From positions 11,398,501 to 11,462,500 of the forward strand of contig JAPNXP010000001.1 in NCBI GenBank assembly GCA_028753945.1: 64,000 nucleotides of DNA, in the 5' to 3' direction. The position numbers and the translations under genes are program-made. Source of the DNA: Hexactinellida sp. DTS-2022 (lineage: Eukaryota > Porifera > Hexactinellida). The notes under the pieces were generated by a model. It was given only the letters and a program-made list of their open reading frames with translations, did not search any database and had not been told where the DNA came from. Below are positions 22,624 to 33,322 of this stretch, in pieces (position 1 is the stretch's first letter; the number at the start of each line of letters is the position of its first letter).

Positions 22624-23600
22624 ATGGCGCCTAACGTATGGACAGACCGACATGTGACGATAGGCTACTGGGGGGAGGTCACCTCCACACTGGACTGGTG
22701 CGAGGAGAACTACACTGTCCTGCTATTCGTGGCAGAGTTCTGGAACACAGTGAGTAGCGTGCTGCTCATTCTGCTGCCGATGTTCCTAGTGCAATTTAGT
22801 GCGTTCCCCAGTATAGTTGACATCGTGGGTGTGTTCTCTATATCCGTGGTGGGCGTGGGCTCCGTGCTCTTCCACGGGACTCTCCTGTTCGAGATGCAGC
22901 TGCTGGACGAGCTGCCCATGCTAGTCACCGCCACGTTCCTAATCTATAGAGTGATGACCATAACGCTATCTGATGAGTCCGTGTGGAGACATGTGTTCGG
23001 ACTAGTCCTATTGGTGTTATGTGTAGGAGCTATTACGGTGTATCTAGTTAAGAACGATCCTCTCTTCCACGAGATTTGTTACGCCATATTGGTAAGCACT
23101 TGTACAACAATAGCTGATATTCTTATAGGATTCTTATTGCTTTATTGCAGCATTTATCTGGGTTAATTTACTTGCTAATTTGTTTGCAAGTTTATAGAGC
23201 AGTTTGTATTCGAGGGACAAGTTATAACGAGTCTCCTGTATTCATGTAGATGTTTTCCTCTTGCTTCATCGCACTCGGGACTCTGTACAAGTACAAGCTG
23301 TACAGCTGCAGCCGGGTCGTGTTCTTTGGCTACGGCCTGACGCTCTTCGCATTCGGGCTGTGGAACGTCGACAATGCGTTCTGTCCCAGCCTGAGGTCTC
23401 TGAGAGACAGGTCCGGACACCTGGGGCCCGTGTTCGAGCTGCACGCCTGGTGGCACCTCCTCTGCGGGATAGGGGCTCACGCTATCGTGCTGTCCCACAC
23501 ACAGATGCTGTTGTGTTACAGAGAGATCCCGTATGAACTCAGATACTATATAGGGTTTCTGCCTTATGTCCATCTGACCGGGAAACAGAAGGAAGTATAG
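22624..23600 (+). CDS. ACER3: Alkaline ceramidase 3 homologue, two exons
   Basis: Exon 1 is 22624-23091 and exon 2 is 23250-23600 (GTAAGC donor at 23092, ATGTAG acceptor ending 23249, phase 0), giving 272 residues, close to human ACER3. The N-terminus has the ACER3-like block GYWGEVTSTLDWCEENY and AEFWNTVSS. The CREST-superfamily zinc/catalytic residues are visible: Ser and His in GSVLFHGTLLFEMQLLDELP (residues about 78-97, with the conserved Asp) and the HxxxH of ELHAWWHLL (about residues 219-225). Seven hydrophobic segments are expected and the composition agrees. The enzyme hydrolyses ceramide to sphingosine and fatty acid in ER/Golgi membranes. An AATAAA at 23760 could be the poly(A) signal. 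Confidence 0.94.
23092..23249 (+). other. ACER3 intron 1 (158 bp)
   Basis: The donor reads TTG|GTAAGC and the acceptor CATGTAG|ATG. Without splicing exon 1 reads into a stop at 23166. With splicing, the two halves of the ceramidase fold join in phase 0. Confidence 0.88.
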
Positions 23601-24210
23601 TTATGCTGTTCCTTATGAAACGAGAGTAGCTTAGATTTATTCAAAAACATTGTTTTTTTTACAATTTACGTTGTTGTTTTATACAGTTTTTTGATCATAT
23701 TATACTTTCGAAGTATACTATTATAATATGTTTAAGAACACATTTATTGTTACAAATTTAATAAAACCGAATCTGTTTATTTGTCAATAACTACTATGGT
23801 ATTGTAATTGGAACAATTTTATATTTGAGAGTTGACTCCATGGGACACGTTAGTTCCTGTTACATTGTCCCATACGGCCCAACTGCCATCATGTAAATAC
23901 AAACAATGCCAGACTAATGGAACTATAATAGGAACCAATACTTAAAGTCCATTATCTTTGAAAATATGAAATATGATAACAGAAGTAAAGAAATGAAAGT
24001 ATTTCATTTCAATACATTCCTACTGGATTGAGTTACCATATGCATCAGAAGAGGCGGCACACAAACAGATGCCACATTCCACTCAGTTCCACCACCTAGC
24101 TCTGCTATAAGATATATAGGAGACACATTCTCTACACTGCAGCATTCTACTTGCAAAGAACTTTCATTTCCATAGCTACTAACTAGCTATAACTAGTAAA
24201 TAACAACAAA
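23601..24210. other. Intergenic region; likely promoter of the NHL gene
   Basis: No gene is present. A TATA-like stretch (CTGCTATAAGATATATAGG, about 24101-24119) lies about 95 bases before the NHL start codon at 24211, a plausible core promoter. The AATAAA at 23760 is the best poly(A) candidate for ACER3. The rest is AT-rich without recognised repeats. Confidence 0.5.
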
Positions 24211-25416
24211 ATGGCCGTTCGATTCCCTGATTCAATAGTACACCCCATAGACCCTGTCGAGTTGGAAATAAACCAACTATTCGACCATCTGATTATGTGT
24301 GTCCAGCAGCGACGAGTGGCACTCCTAACCACATACCGCGACACACGCGACCAAATAGCCGCTAGACCCATAGTCCGCGCGCGAATAGAACAAGAACTGA
24401 TCGGACTGAAAACCGAAACCGAGGCTCGTCTCCAAATGAACGAACTAAGAAAGACCCAGCTAGAAATATTGACAAAAATAGAACAAGCGCTAGCAGAGGT
24501 GAGGGTACCCCAGCCCGAGACTCGCGTGGTGTTCCGAGGTACCTGTGGACACCTGGAGCAGGTAATCGCAGGTGTGGGAGAGGTAGTCGAGGAGGAGGTG
24601 CCCGTTGTACCCCGATATGAAGAAATGAGACCGATTGTAGCTGTCGGGAAGAAAGGAAAAGCTCCTGGAGAGCTATGGAATCCTTGGGGTGTCGCTATCG
24701 ATGAGAACACAAATCTGATTCATGTCGCAGAAGGGGAAGGTTCCTGTAGAGTCTCAATCTTCTCGGAGACAGGCGAATTCCTAAATTCTTTCACAAACCA
24801 AGACATGAGACAGCCATACGGTATAGCGATCCATCGAGACAACCTGTACGTGACGGACACAGGAGTACACGCTGTGTTCCAATTCAAAATAGAGGCTGAT
24901 ATGCGTCTCGTCGCTAAGCTAGGGAGTCCGGGATCTGGTATGGGCCCTTTCGGACTCACCGTCTCTACCAACGGAGATGTGTTCGTAGCGGATTATTGCA
25001 ACAACAGAATCGAAGTCCTAGATGACTCCCTACACTTCCAAAGATCCATAACGCTTCAAACAATGCAACACCCGCAAGACGTTAAACTGACACCAGATGA
25101 GGTGTACGTGCTAACTGATAGTCACATACTCGTGTTAACCTACACAGGGGATAGGATACGCTATTTCGATACGCAACCTGGCTCTAGCGTATTTCTCCTT
25201 GTTCCTGACTTCTTCTGTTTGGACGCACATCATAACATAATACTCGGAGACATGGGTACTAATAATATCAGAATACTAACCAAAGAGGGCACTCTCCTAC
25301 ACACCATACAGAGACCACAGCGCGGTGACTTGTTTGGAATAGCTCTAACTAATACCCTAAATATAATAACTGTGGCTAGAGGTGCATCTAACCAGCTAAT
25401 AATATTCTCTAGTTAA
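24211..25416 (+). CDS. Coiled-coil + NHL-repeat protein, intact
   Basis: Intronless frame of 401 residues. Residues about 15-105 are helical and charged (ELEINQLFDHLIMCVQQRR onward), likely coiled coil. The NHL beta-propeller runs from about residue 150 to the end, with blades such as PWGVAIDENTNLIHVAEGEG, YGIAIHRDNLYVTDTGVHAV and GLTVSTNGDVFVADYCNN. It shares architecture with the NHL genes at 6116, 9354, 51845 and 62593 but is the most divergent of them. TRIM-NHL relatives bind RNA or act in ubiquitin ligases. No RING or B-box is encoded here, so any ligase activity would need a partner. The stop is only 260 bases before the eIF3L start. Function unknown. Confidence 0.87.
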   Translation: MAVRFPDSIVHPIDPVELEINQLFDHLIMCVQQRRVALLTTYRDTRDQIAARPIVRARIEQELIGLKTETEARLQMNELRKTQLEILTKIEQALAEVRVPQPETRVVFRGTCGHLEQVIAGVGEVVEEEVPVVPRYEEMRPIVAVGKKGKAPGELWNPWGVAIDENTNLIHVAEGEGSCRVSIFSETGEFLNSFTNQDMRQPYGIAIHRDNLYVTDTGVHAVFQFKIEADMRLVAKLGSPGSGMGPFGLTVSTNGDVFVADYCNNRIEVLDDSLHFQRSITLQTMQHPQDVKLTPDEVYVLTDSHILVLTYTGDRIRYFDTQPGSSVFLLVPDFFCLDAHHNIILGDMGTNNIRILTKEGTLLHTIQRPQRGDLFGIALTNTLNIITVARGASNQLIIFSS

Positions 25417-25676
25417 TGTGTGCTAAAATTATTATTATTATTATACCACTGTTCGTAGTAAACTTGTTTCAGCGCCACTAACCGCATCATATTATTACGT
25501 ACAGTATTGCCATATTATGATCACCCTTGGGGACATTAATTAATTAAATATAACCTTCTAAGCTATTGATTTTACTCCGGTTATAACAAACTCCGCTTAT
25601 AACGAAATGATACTACGGTCCCGAGCACTGCGTTATAACTGGAGTTGACTGTATATACAGTATTAGTTAGTGCCGC
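25417..25676. repeat. Short intergenic region with Tigger-like fragment and ATT microsatellite
   Basis: An (ATT)n run at 25427-25444 is followed by CACTGTTCGTAGTAAACTTG, which resembles the terminus of the element at 36691-37075. At about 25570-25655 ACTCCGGTTATAACAAACTC and its inverted form ending GAGTTGACTGTA suggest a degraded CAGT-ended MITE directly upstream of the eIF3L start. Confidence 0.45.
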
Positions 25677-27689
25677 ATGAGCTTTAACGGGTCTCTGAGG
25701 AGCTCGCTGGGAGCAGAGAGCTACTACGGAGAGGGCATGGACGCGGCCTACCTGCCGGAGATGCGGGTAGCCGGCATACAGCACGAGGTGTCCGAGTTCC
25801 TGTACAACCTGCTGGAGCAGATGGTGTTCACGTCGCAGGAGGAGGGACAGGACAGGGCCCGCGGCATGGAGCTCTCGCGGCTCTACGGGAACTACTTCTT
25901 CTTCTCGGAGCGGGCGTACGCGGCCTCTCGCTGGCCCACCGTGGAGGAGGTGAGCAGACACCTCAAGATAGACAACGAGCTGGAGGGGTGGCAGATACCC
26001 GTGAGTTGCAGCAGTATAGTTAATTAGTTATACATAGTTATACGTAGTACAACCCCGATTAATGGTCACTCGATATTACAAGCACTTTTAAAAGTCCCGT
26101 TTGATTTAATATACACGAGCCCTTCGGTCTCGGTCGCTTTGCGACAGATCGGTGCTACGCACCTCAAGTTAACGGCCGCTATGCGGCCTTACTCCTCACC
26201 CTTCTGCCATGGAAAATGGTAGAAAGGGACGTTATATAGATCCCTATATAAGATTTCCATTTTTTAACTTGTTTTTCATATTCTCAATTTTTAAACGCGA
26301 AAATCGTGTTCAGCATACTTGTTTACCTATAATACCCGTTGAAAGCTAACTTCTAGGTTGATTTTGAATTTTCATTAATTTGTTTACCTATTTTGTGTGT
26401 AAACAACAACAACAAATATTCACATTAGAAATTTGTAAACGCGAAATTCGTCTTCCGCATACTTGTTAACCTATAATCCCCGTTGGAAGCTAACTTCTAG
26501 GTTGATTTTAAATTTTCATTAATTTGTATACCTATTTTGTGTAAACAACAACAACAAATATTCATATGAGAAATTTATAAACGCGAAATTCGTGTTCAGC
26601 ATACTTGTTTACCTATAATATAATACCCGTTGAAAGCTAACTCCTGGTTTGATTTTGAATTTTCACTAATTTGTTTACCTTTTTGTGTAAACAACAACAA
26701 ATATTCATATGAGAAATTTATAAACGCGAAATTCGTGTTCAGCATACTTGTTTACCTATAATATAATACCCGTTGAAAGCTAACTCCTGGTTTGATTTTG
26801 AATTTTCACTAATTTGTTTACCTTTTTGTGTAAACAACAACAAATATTCATATTATAAATTTTTAAACGCGAAAATCGTGTTCAGCATACTTGTTTACCT
26901 ATAATACCCGCTGAAAGCTAACTTCTAGGTTGATTTTGAATTTCATTAATTTGTTTACCTATTTTGTGTAAACAACAACAACAAATATTAATATTAAAAA
27001 TTTGTAAATGCGAAATTCGTGTTCAGCATACTTGTTAACCTATAATACCCGTTGGAAGCTAACTTCTAGGTTGATTTTGAATTTCATTAATTTGTTTACC
27101 TATTTTGTGTAAACAACAACAACAAATATTAATATTATAAATTTGTAAATGCAAAATTCGTGTTCAGCATACTTGTTTACCTATAATACCATTGAAAGCT
27201 AACTTCTAGGTTGATTTTGAATTTCATTAATTTGTTTACTTATTTTGTGTAAACAACAACAACAAATATTCATATTAAAAATTTGTAAATGCGAAATTCG
27301 TGTTCAGCATACTTGTTAACCTATAATACCCGTTGGAAGCAAACTTCTAGGTTGATTTTGAATTTCATTAATTTGTTTACCTATTTTGTGTAAACAACAA
27401 CAACAAATATTCATATTATAAATTTATAAATGCGAAATTCGTGTTCAGCATACTTGTTAACCTATAATCCCCGTTGGAAGCAAACTTCTAGGTTGATTTT
27501 GAATTTCATTAATTTGTTTACCTATTTTGTGTAAACAACAACAACAAATATTCATATTATAAATTTGTAAATGCGAAATTCGTGTTCAGCATACTTGTTT
27601 ACATATTATAACATTTGAAAGTTAGTGAATATCTCATATATTAATGCGGTTTCTATCCCCCCGCACTTTAATACAATCCGGACAAACAA

Positions 27690-27720
<31 letters not shown>

Positions 27721-30083
27721 AACACACAACAATCGAGATTTAATAATATAGATAGTCATAGACTCATAGTGGATATGTATTTACATTAATTTATTTAGCA
27801 ATTAGGGCCATTTTTATCGGTCCCGAGGGTAACCTTAATCCGGGGTTTCACTGTATGATAATCCTTAGCATACATTCCAGTTTGATAGTACTGTACTATA
27901 ACTATACATAAGTGGGCAGGGCCGCCTAGAGGACTGACTACTTAGACCCAGGGGCAATTGATCCCTTGATTAGAACATTGCATTAGTAATAGTTAGATCT
28001 ACTAACTGGCAATTTTCTGTTCTTTTAGATCCTCTGATAACAATTTATTGATAATTAGGGACCCCGCTGTTTATACAATATGATATAACTATCTGTAGAT
28101 GTTTAAGCGGCTGTACTCTGAGCTGTTTATCCGACACGCGCTTGAGCTGAGTGTGTCCAAGGGCGCCCCGTACTCCTACAGCGACTACTGCGACAGCATG
28201 GACATATACCTGGGGCTGTTCAGTCTGCTGCTTAACGAGTGCAAGGAGCCGCTTAACTTCGACCTGCCCCTCGAGTGGATCTGGGACATAATAGACGGGT
28301 TTCTGCAGCAGCACCAGAGCTACCTGCTCTGGCGCTCCGACGTTAAGAAGCGCAGTCTGAAGGAGAGACAGCTGCTGAGGGACTCGGACAACCTCTGGAC
28401 AGTGGAGCTGGTCCTGAATGCGCTCAATACCGTAGTTAGGTTCTCTAACATTAACGAGCAGCTGGAGGCCTATCACAGGACCAGGGACCCGGAGGCTGCT
28501 AAGGAAGTATGCGTAACTAGTTAGTACAGGCTCTCGTTAGTACCACACAAGGGGACCGTCCGTATTACCCGGAGTCACTTGCAGCTTGTAAAAGTGTATT
28601 ATACACCCATTGTAAATACGTTCCTAATTCTGGTATGATCCATATTTCATACGTCTAAATCACAAATTAATGTTACGGTATGGGAGAAGATTCCAAATTT
28701 TCGCGTTGTATAAAAATCTGGCGCTCCTGATAATTCTTTGCGTTATAAGGTTGGATTCCAGTTAAACCTTGACTCCTTAACCGATAATTCGCCTTACCCG
28801 TGTTCGTACTAACGCTATATACTGTAGTACGACAACTAGTAATAGCATATGCTCCTTAGGCCGGCAGCAAGTACGGGAGACACCCCCTGTACCGGAACCT
28901 GGGGTACTTCGGTCTGTTCGCGCTGCTGAAGCTGCACACCCAGCTGGGGGACTTCCACGAGGGTCTCCTGTCCGTGCGGAACATTCGCGTCACGCACCAG
29001 ATCCTCATACGCATGACAGTTCCCCTCAGCGCCATGAACCTAGTCTACCACGTAGGCATCTGCTACTTCATGATGCGTCGCTACCTGGACGTTATCCGTG
29101 TCTTCTCCGAGATCTCGTCGCTCACGCAGAGCTGGTCCCTGGGCCAGGGCTCCGTCCCCGGCGAGCAGGCCATGAAGTTGCAGGTGGACAAGATAGTCGG
29201 CAAGTGCAACCGGGTCCTCTCCTTCATAACGCCCATCATCCCACACGTGAGTACTCGTAATACAGTCGACTCCGCTTAATAGAGCCACAGGTTATTAGAT
29301 TTCACTGCTTAATCGGGTCAAAATTTCACAGGATTTATAGGACGGAATTAGATTTTCGGTTAATAGATTTCTCCGCTTAATTGGGTCAAATCGACCTGGT
29401 CCCGAGGTGACTCTTAAGCGGAGTCGACTGTAGTTACCAGTATTGTATCAGGTCTGTTCTTACAGACCTTCGACGACAAGATAACAAAGTCTCTCTCTCG
29501 CTTGAGCGGGGTCACCGACGCGATCCAGGCGTTCCGGCCGGATCAGCTGCGAGAGTGCTTCCTCCAGTGCGCGCCTAAGTTCCTGCCGATAGCGACGCCC
29601 AACTACGACATGGCAGTGGACCAGAGCGAGGTGTGCATGGAGCACCAGTGCGAGGTGTTCCTCTCGGACTACATTCCGCAGATGTTCATCCCGCGGGTGC
29701 GCAGCTACCTCGAGTTCTACGCGTCCCTCCCTCTCAGCAAGCTCGCCGAGTTCCTCGCTTCCGAGTACTCAGAGTTCTCCTCGGAGGAGGCAGACAGACA
29801 CGTTATCCCCAACACAGTGGAGAGACTCAGGTGCTTCCTGATGTGCTACAAACACAAGACGTACTCGCCCGTGTGGACAGGGGAGTCCCCGCTGGAGGGG
29901 GCCTACTGCAGCGCTAACGACCTGGAGTTCTATCTGGATGGAGACATGATACACATGCTAGAGGGCAGGAAGAGAGAACAGACATACGAGGAGCAGTTTG
30001 TTGATGAGATTATTAAGCTGCGAGATCTCAGGAGTCAGCTGATCAAGCCACATTCTTCCGGGCTACACCAGGGACAGTACTAG
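25677..30083 (+). CDS. EIF3L: Translation initiation factor eIF3 subunit L, four exons
   Basis: Exons 25677-26000, 28099-28506, 28860-29246 and 29466-30083, all phase 0, encode 578 residues against 564 in human. Donors are GTGAGT, GTATGC and GTGAGT; acceptors are CTGTAG, CCTTAG and TTACAG. Matches to eIF3L include PLEWIWDIIDGFLQQHQSY (human: NQWLWDIIDEFIYQFQSF), FSNINEQLEAY, KYGRHPLYRNLGYFGLFALL, YFMMRRYLDVIRVF and, in the PCI region, SLPLSKLAEFLASEYSEF and LEFYLDGDMIHMLEGRK. The protein is part of the eIF3 complex on the 40S ribosome. Its N-terminal tail is shorter than the human one. Intron 1 (2.1 kb) holds a Helentron-like element and intron 3 a Tigger-like MITE. Confidence 0.95.
26113..27752 (-). 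mobile_element. Helentron-like element with 141-145-base tandem array, in eIF3L intron 1
   Basis: Read on the minus strand, it starts ATCTATATTATTAAATCTCG, followed by a TTGTTGTGTGTG microsatellite, TTTGTCCGGATTGTATTAAAG and then a tandem array. It ends in the hairpin GTCGCAAAGCGACCGAGACC and GAAGGGCTCGT. On the plus strand about ten repeat units start near 26296, 26441, 26583, 26726, 26869, 27010, 27151, 27291, 27432 and 27573, so the period is 141-145 bases. It is non-coding. A second member lies at 30750-31885 and a relic at 55963-56075. The layout (conserved 5' end, microsatellite, minisatellite, 3' hairpin, no target duplication) fits non-autonomous Helentrons. Confidence 0.75.
26270..27620. 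repeat. Minisatellite, about 10 units of 141-145 bases
   Basis: Each unit contains GTGTTCAGCATACTTGTTTA, CCTATAATACCCGTTGAAAG, CTTCTAGGTTGATTTTGAAT and AAACAACAACAACAAATATT. Variation between units is mostly point changes and small indels in the CAA run. The array is internal to the Helentron-like element. Confidence 0.93.
27753..28098. other. 3' part of eIF3L intron 1
   Basis: It contains a CAGT-ended fragment in inverted form near 27825-27855 (CGAGGGTAACCTTAATCCGG, then GGTTTCACTGTA). Also present is a CAGGGCCGCC terminus at 27916-27925 that resembles hAT-type MITE ends. The acceptor CTGTAG precedes exon 2 at 28099. Nothing coding. Confidence 0.45.
29263..29430. mobile_element. Tigger/pogo-like MITE in eIF3L intron 3
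   Basis: Ends CAGTCGACTCCGCTTAATAG and its inverted counterpart CTTAAGCGGAGTCGACTG are flanked by TA on both sides, as expected for Tc1/mariner-Tigger insertions. The 168-base unit makes up most of the 219-base intron. Confidence 0.82.
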
Positions 30084-30308
30084 CGATATTAATATAAACT
30101 CATTAGGAATAATACAGCTAATATATTTGTCTTAGGAGTAATGCTAGAAATTAAAATTACATAGTTCCGCGAGAGAATTATGTAGCAAGTGCTTTGTACG
30201 TAATGTGTAATCACAGGATTCACTGCATACAGTAGAACTTCGTTAGTACAACACCAGGGAACCGTCAAAATGTGTTCGTCTTATCCGGAAATTGTATTAA
30301 GTTACAAC
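30084..30308. other. eIF3L 3' flank with Tigger-like fragment
   Basis: Directly downstream of the eIF3L stop there is AT-rich sequence. At 30231-30300 a one-ended CAGTAGAACTTCGTTAGTAC fragment is followed by TCTTATCCGG, a decayed CAGT-type element. No gene. Confidence 0.4.
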
Positions 30309-30316
30309 CGAATATT

Positions 30317-30578
30317 CAGGGGCGGCGCCAGGACCAATGCACTGGAGGGGCAAATTCCAATAGTTGTAAACATTCTAAAAATATACATTCAAACCAAATT
30401 CGATAATTTTAATGACAAACTTAGTTAAATAATCTGTCCTATAATAGTATATGCGGTGGGGCATTTCAGCAAAACGGCTAATTATGGACTCCCTATCCAG
30501 GGCGTATGCATTTCCGCATTAACATTAAGTACTCCTATAGCAGACAAGCGATTCCCGGGCCCCCTCGCGCTGCCACTG
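30317..30578. mobile_element. hAT-like MITE with perfect 8-base target duplication
   Basis: Termini CAGGGGCGGCGCC and GCGCTGCCACTG (imperfectly inverted) enclose 262 non-coding bases. The eight-base CGAATATT is present on each side (30309-30316 and 30579-30586). The eight-base duplication and CA...TG ends are diagnostic of the hAT superfamily. Confidence 0.82.
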
Positions 30579-30749
30579 CGAATATTCAGTATTCGTATTA
30601 TTCTGCAGGGCTAGGGCAACTATTCATGAATAGTGATATTCGGTTCGAACGTTTTCAACCTTGATATTAACCAATGTTGTTTGTTCTGAAAAGGTTTTGA
30701 AGGGGACTGAAATGATGTTTGTATTACCCGGAATACCGTTTTATTAATA

Positions 30750-31885
30750 ACGAGCCCTTCGGTCTCGGTCGCTTTGCGACAGATCGGTGCTACGCACCTC
30801 AAGTTAACGGCCACTACGCGGCCTTACTCCTCACTAAACAATTGATTACATAGTTAGTAATATTTGTCATAGTTATATACTTATAATACACGTTGAAAGC
30901 TAACTTCTAGGTTGATTTTGAAATTTAATTAATTTGTATACTTATTTGTGTCAACAACAACAACAACAAATATTCATGTTATAAATTTATAAATGCGAAA
31001 TTCGTGTTCAGCATACTTGTTAACCTATAATACCTGTTGGAAGCTAACTTCTAGGTTGATTTTGAATTTTCATTAATTTGTTTACCTATTTTATGTCAAC
31101 AACAACAACAAATATTCATATTATAAATTTATAAATGCGAAATTCGTGTTCAGCATACTTGTTAACCTATAATACCCGTTGAAAGCTAACTTCTAGGTTG
31201 ATTTTGAATTTTCATTAATTTGTTTACATATTTTGTGTAAACAACAACAACAAATATTCATATTAGAAAATTATAACTGCGAAAATCGTGTTCAGCATAC
31301 TTGTTTACCTATAATACCCGTTGAAAGCTAACTTCTAGGTTGATTTTGAATTTTCATTAATTTGTTTACCTATTTTGTGTAAACAACAACAACAAATATT
31401 CATATTAGAAAATTATAACCGCGAAAATCGTGTTCAGCATACTTGTTTACCTATAATACCCGTTGAAAGCTAACTTCTAGGTTGATTTTGAATTTTCATT
31501 AATTTGTTTACCTATTTTGTGTAAACAACAACAACAAATATTCATATTAGAAAATTATAACCGCGAAAATCGTGTTCAGCATACTTGTTTACCCACAATA
31601 CCCGTTGAAAGCTAACTTCTAGGTTGATTTTGAATTTTCATTAATTTGTTTACCTATTTTGTGTAAACAACAACAACAAATATTAATATGAGAAATTTAT
31701 AAACGCGAAATTCGTGTTCGGCATACTTGTTTACCTATTATAACATTTGTTTACCTATTATAACATTTGAAAGTTAGTTTATATCCCAATATTAATTGCA
31801 GTTTCTATTCCCCATCACTTTAATACAATCCGGACAAACAAACAAACACACACACACACAACAATCGAGATTTAATAATATAGAT
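30750..31885 (-). mobile_element. Helentron-like element, second copy, 6-unit tandem array
   Basis: Same termini and orientation as 26113-27752: the plus strand begins ACGAGCCCTTCGGTCTCGGT and ends with the CA microsatellite and CGAGATTTAATAATATAGAT. About six array units start near 30994, 31137, 31277, 31421, 31563 and 31705. The unit sequence is the same family as in the first copy, so the arrays expand or contract within an otherwise conserved element. Non-coding. Confidence 0.78.
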
Positions 31886-33052
31886 TTGATACAAACTCAT
31901 GAAGTTGACTACAACATATCTAACTTATAAGTTATAATTGAAAAGTTTAAGACAGAGAGATGATAGGAGAATGCTATTAATTCAAAGTACAGACGGTAAC
32001 GCGAGTTTTGGATTAGTTACCTGCATGGATATTGTCAGTGAAAACAAAACCGTTTTGAATTATAACTTCTATTTCTTGTAAATTGTGAGATTACTGAAAC
32101 AGACTTCTAGTTTATTGGATTATGTGATATTCTTTGGGACCGTGTTCACATTAGTGAGCTGAGACCTTTCAGAACCTATTACTTCCCATTATGTTATTAA
32201 GCATACCTCCGTAGCTCATATACTCTATTTCCATTATCAAGTCCAGTTACGATTTTCATTAAAAATTTAAGTAATTTGCCTCTCCCAATTTAAACTCATT
32301 AGCATAGAGGCTACTAGTATAGAATGAATCTAAAATATCCAAAATTATACAGTATAGGATTCAAATAGCATAATCTTACTGTTTTCCTTTTTATTGAGAG
32401 ACCAAGACGCTTTCAAGCTGTAATCCAATAATATTACCAGCTGACATGAATGTGGCCTATATAATTCTTATGTTTAGATCGCAAGTATATTATTAATTCT
32501 TCTTGCACCACCCACATAGGATTCCTTCAAAAGTTGGCAAAGTTTACAATAAAAAAGCGTCAAAAAATAGAAAAATAGAATCTCGCTATAGCTATATTAT
32601 TTGGTTTGTAACAAACAGACTACTGTTTCGCACGATTACAATCCACTGTACGATTACTATCCACTACGATTACAATCCACTACGATACTATCCACTACGA
32701 TTACAATCCAAAGACAGACTGTTAGATCATAGTGTAGAAAATGTTAGGTCATACTCAGTGTTACTCACTTAGACACAAATATCGTTTACTTATTCATTCA
32801 ATAATTGGGACATACCTATTTTCCGGTATGGAACGGTACCATTCCGGAAATTCTTTTACGGATTTTGATAATCTTAAGGATTCTATATAGTTCTTTACTT
32901 TAATCTGATTTCAACCTAAATACACCATGCATTTGTTAAAATGCAAAATTTTAGACTGTGGTATTTTGAGGCGAAGGTAGTGAAATATTTTCCACATTCC
33001 ACATTAATTTCATAATTTATAGATTTACATTGGAACTACTAACTAGTATACA
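31886..33052. repeat. Dispersed repeat (copy 1 of 2) and small repeats
   Basis: 32274-32585 and 32855-32965 together match 37211-37676 in the same order and orientation, for example CCTCTCCCAATTTAAACTCA, CTTGCACCACCCACATAGG-type sequence and CGGATTTTGATAATCTTAAG. Between the two halves, 32620-32712 is a short tandem array of ACGATTACAATCCACT-type units. 32807-32850 is a one-ended GGGACATACCTATTTTCCGG fragment related to the element at 1540. No gene is seen. Confidence 0.65.
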
Positions 33053-33322
33053 AAAATCTAAAATTACAGCTGTTCGACACCATGTTAATTTGGAGGCAAT
33101 ATCAATCAAAACAACCTCAAAAATTCATGTATAGTGCAAATTGCAATCCAGGGGTGGCGCTAGGGGGGAGGCAGGGGGGGCAATAGCCCCCCCGTCGGGG
33201 AAAGTTTATACGGGGCAGCTGATCGCGTCCCTCTATTTAGCCCCCTGTCGGGGAAATCCTGCGCCACCCCTGGTGCAATCAAAGGAACATGCTGTCGGCA
33301 CAGCTGCAATTTTAGATTTTTT
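33053..33322. mobile_element. GTCGGCACAGC-type MITE split by a second MITE
   Basis: AAAATCTAAAATTACAGCTG on the left and its inverted form (CAGCTGCAATTTTAGATTTT) on the right define the outer element. It is the same family as at 5925, 8700 and 45489. A 126-base element is inserted at 33148. Confidence 0.7.
33148..33273. mobile_element. CCAGGGGTGGCGC-ended MITE, nested
   Basis: Termini CCAGGGGTGGCGC and GCGCCACCCCTGG are perfect inverted repeats. TGCAAT occurs on both sides (33142-33147 and 33274-33279) as a six-base target duplication. The interior has G-runs, C-runs and a GTCGGGGAAA word twice. Confidence 0.82.

Noticed and set aside
26296-27620. Regularly spaced repeats, possible CRISPR array
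   Set aside because: Whole 141-145-base units repeat with no unique spacers, and the context is an animal intron. It is a minisatellite inside a mobile element.
22624-30083. Operon linking ACER3, the NHL gene and eIF3L
   Set aside because: All are on one strand, but gaps of 260-610 bases, a TATA-like box before the NHL gene and unrelated functions give no support for a shared transcript.
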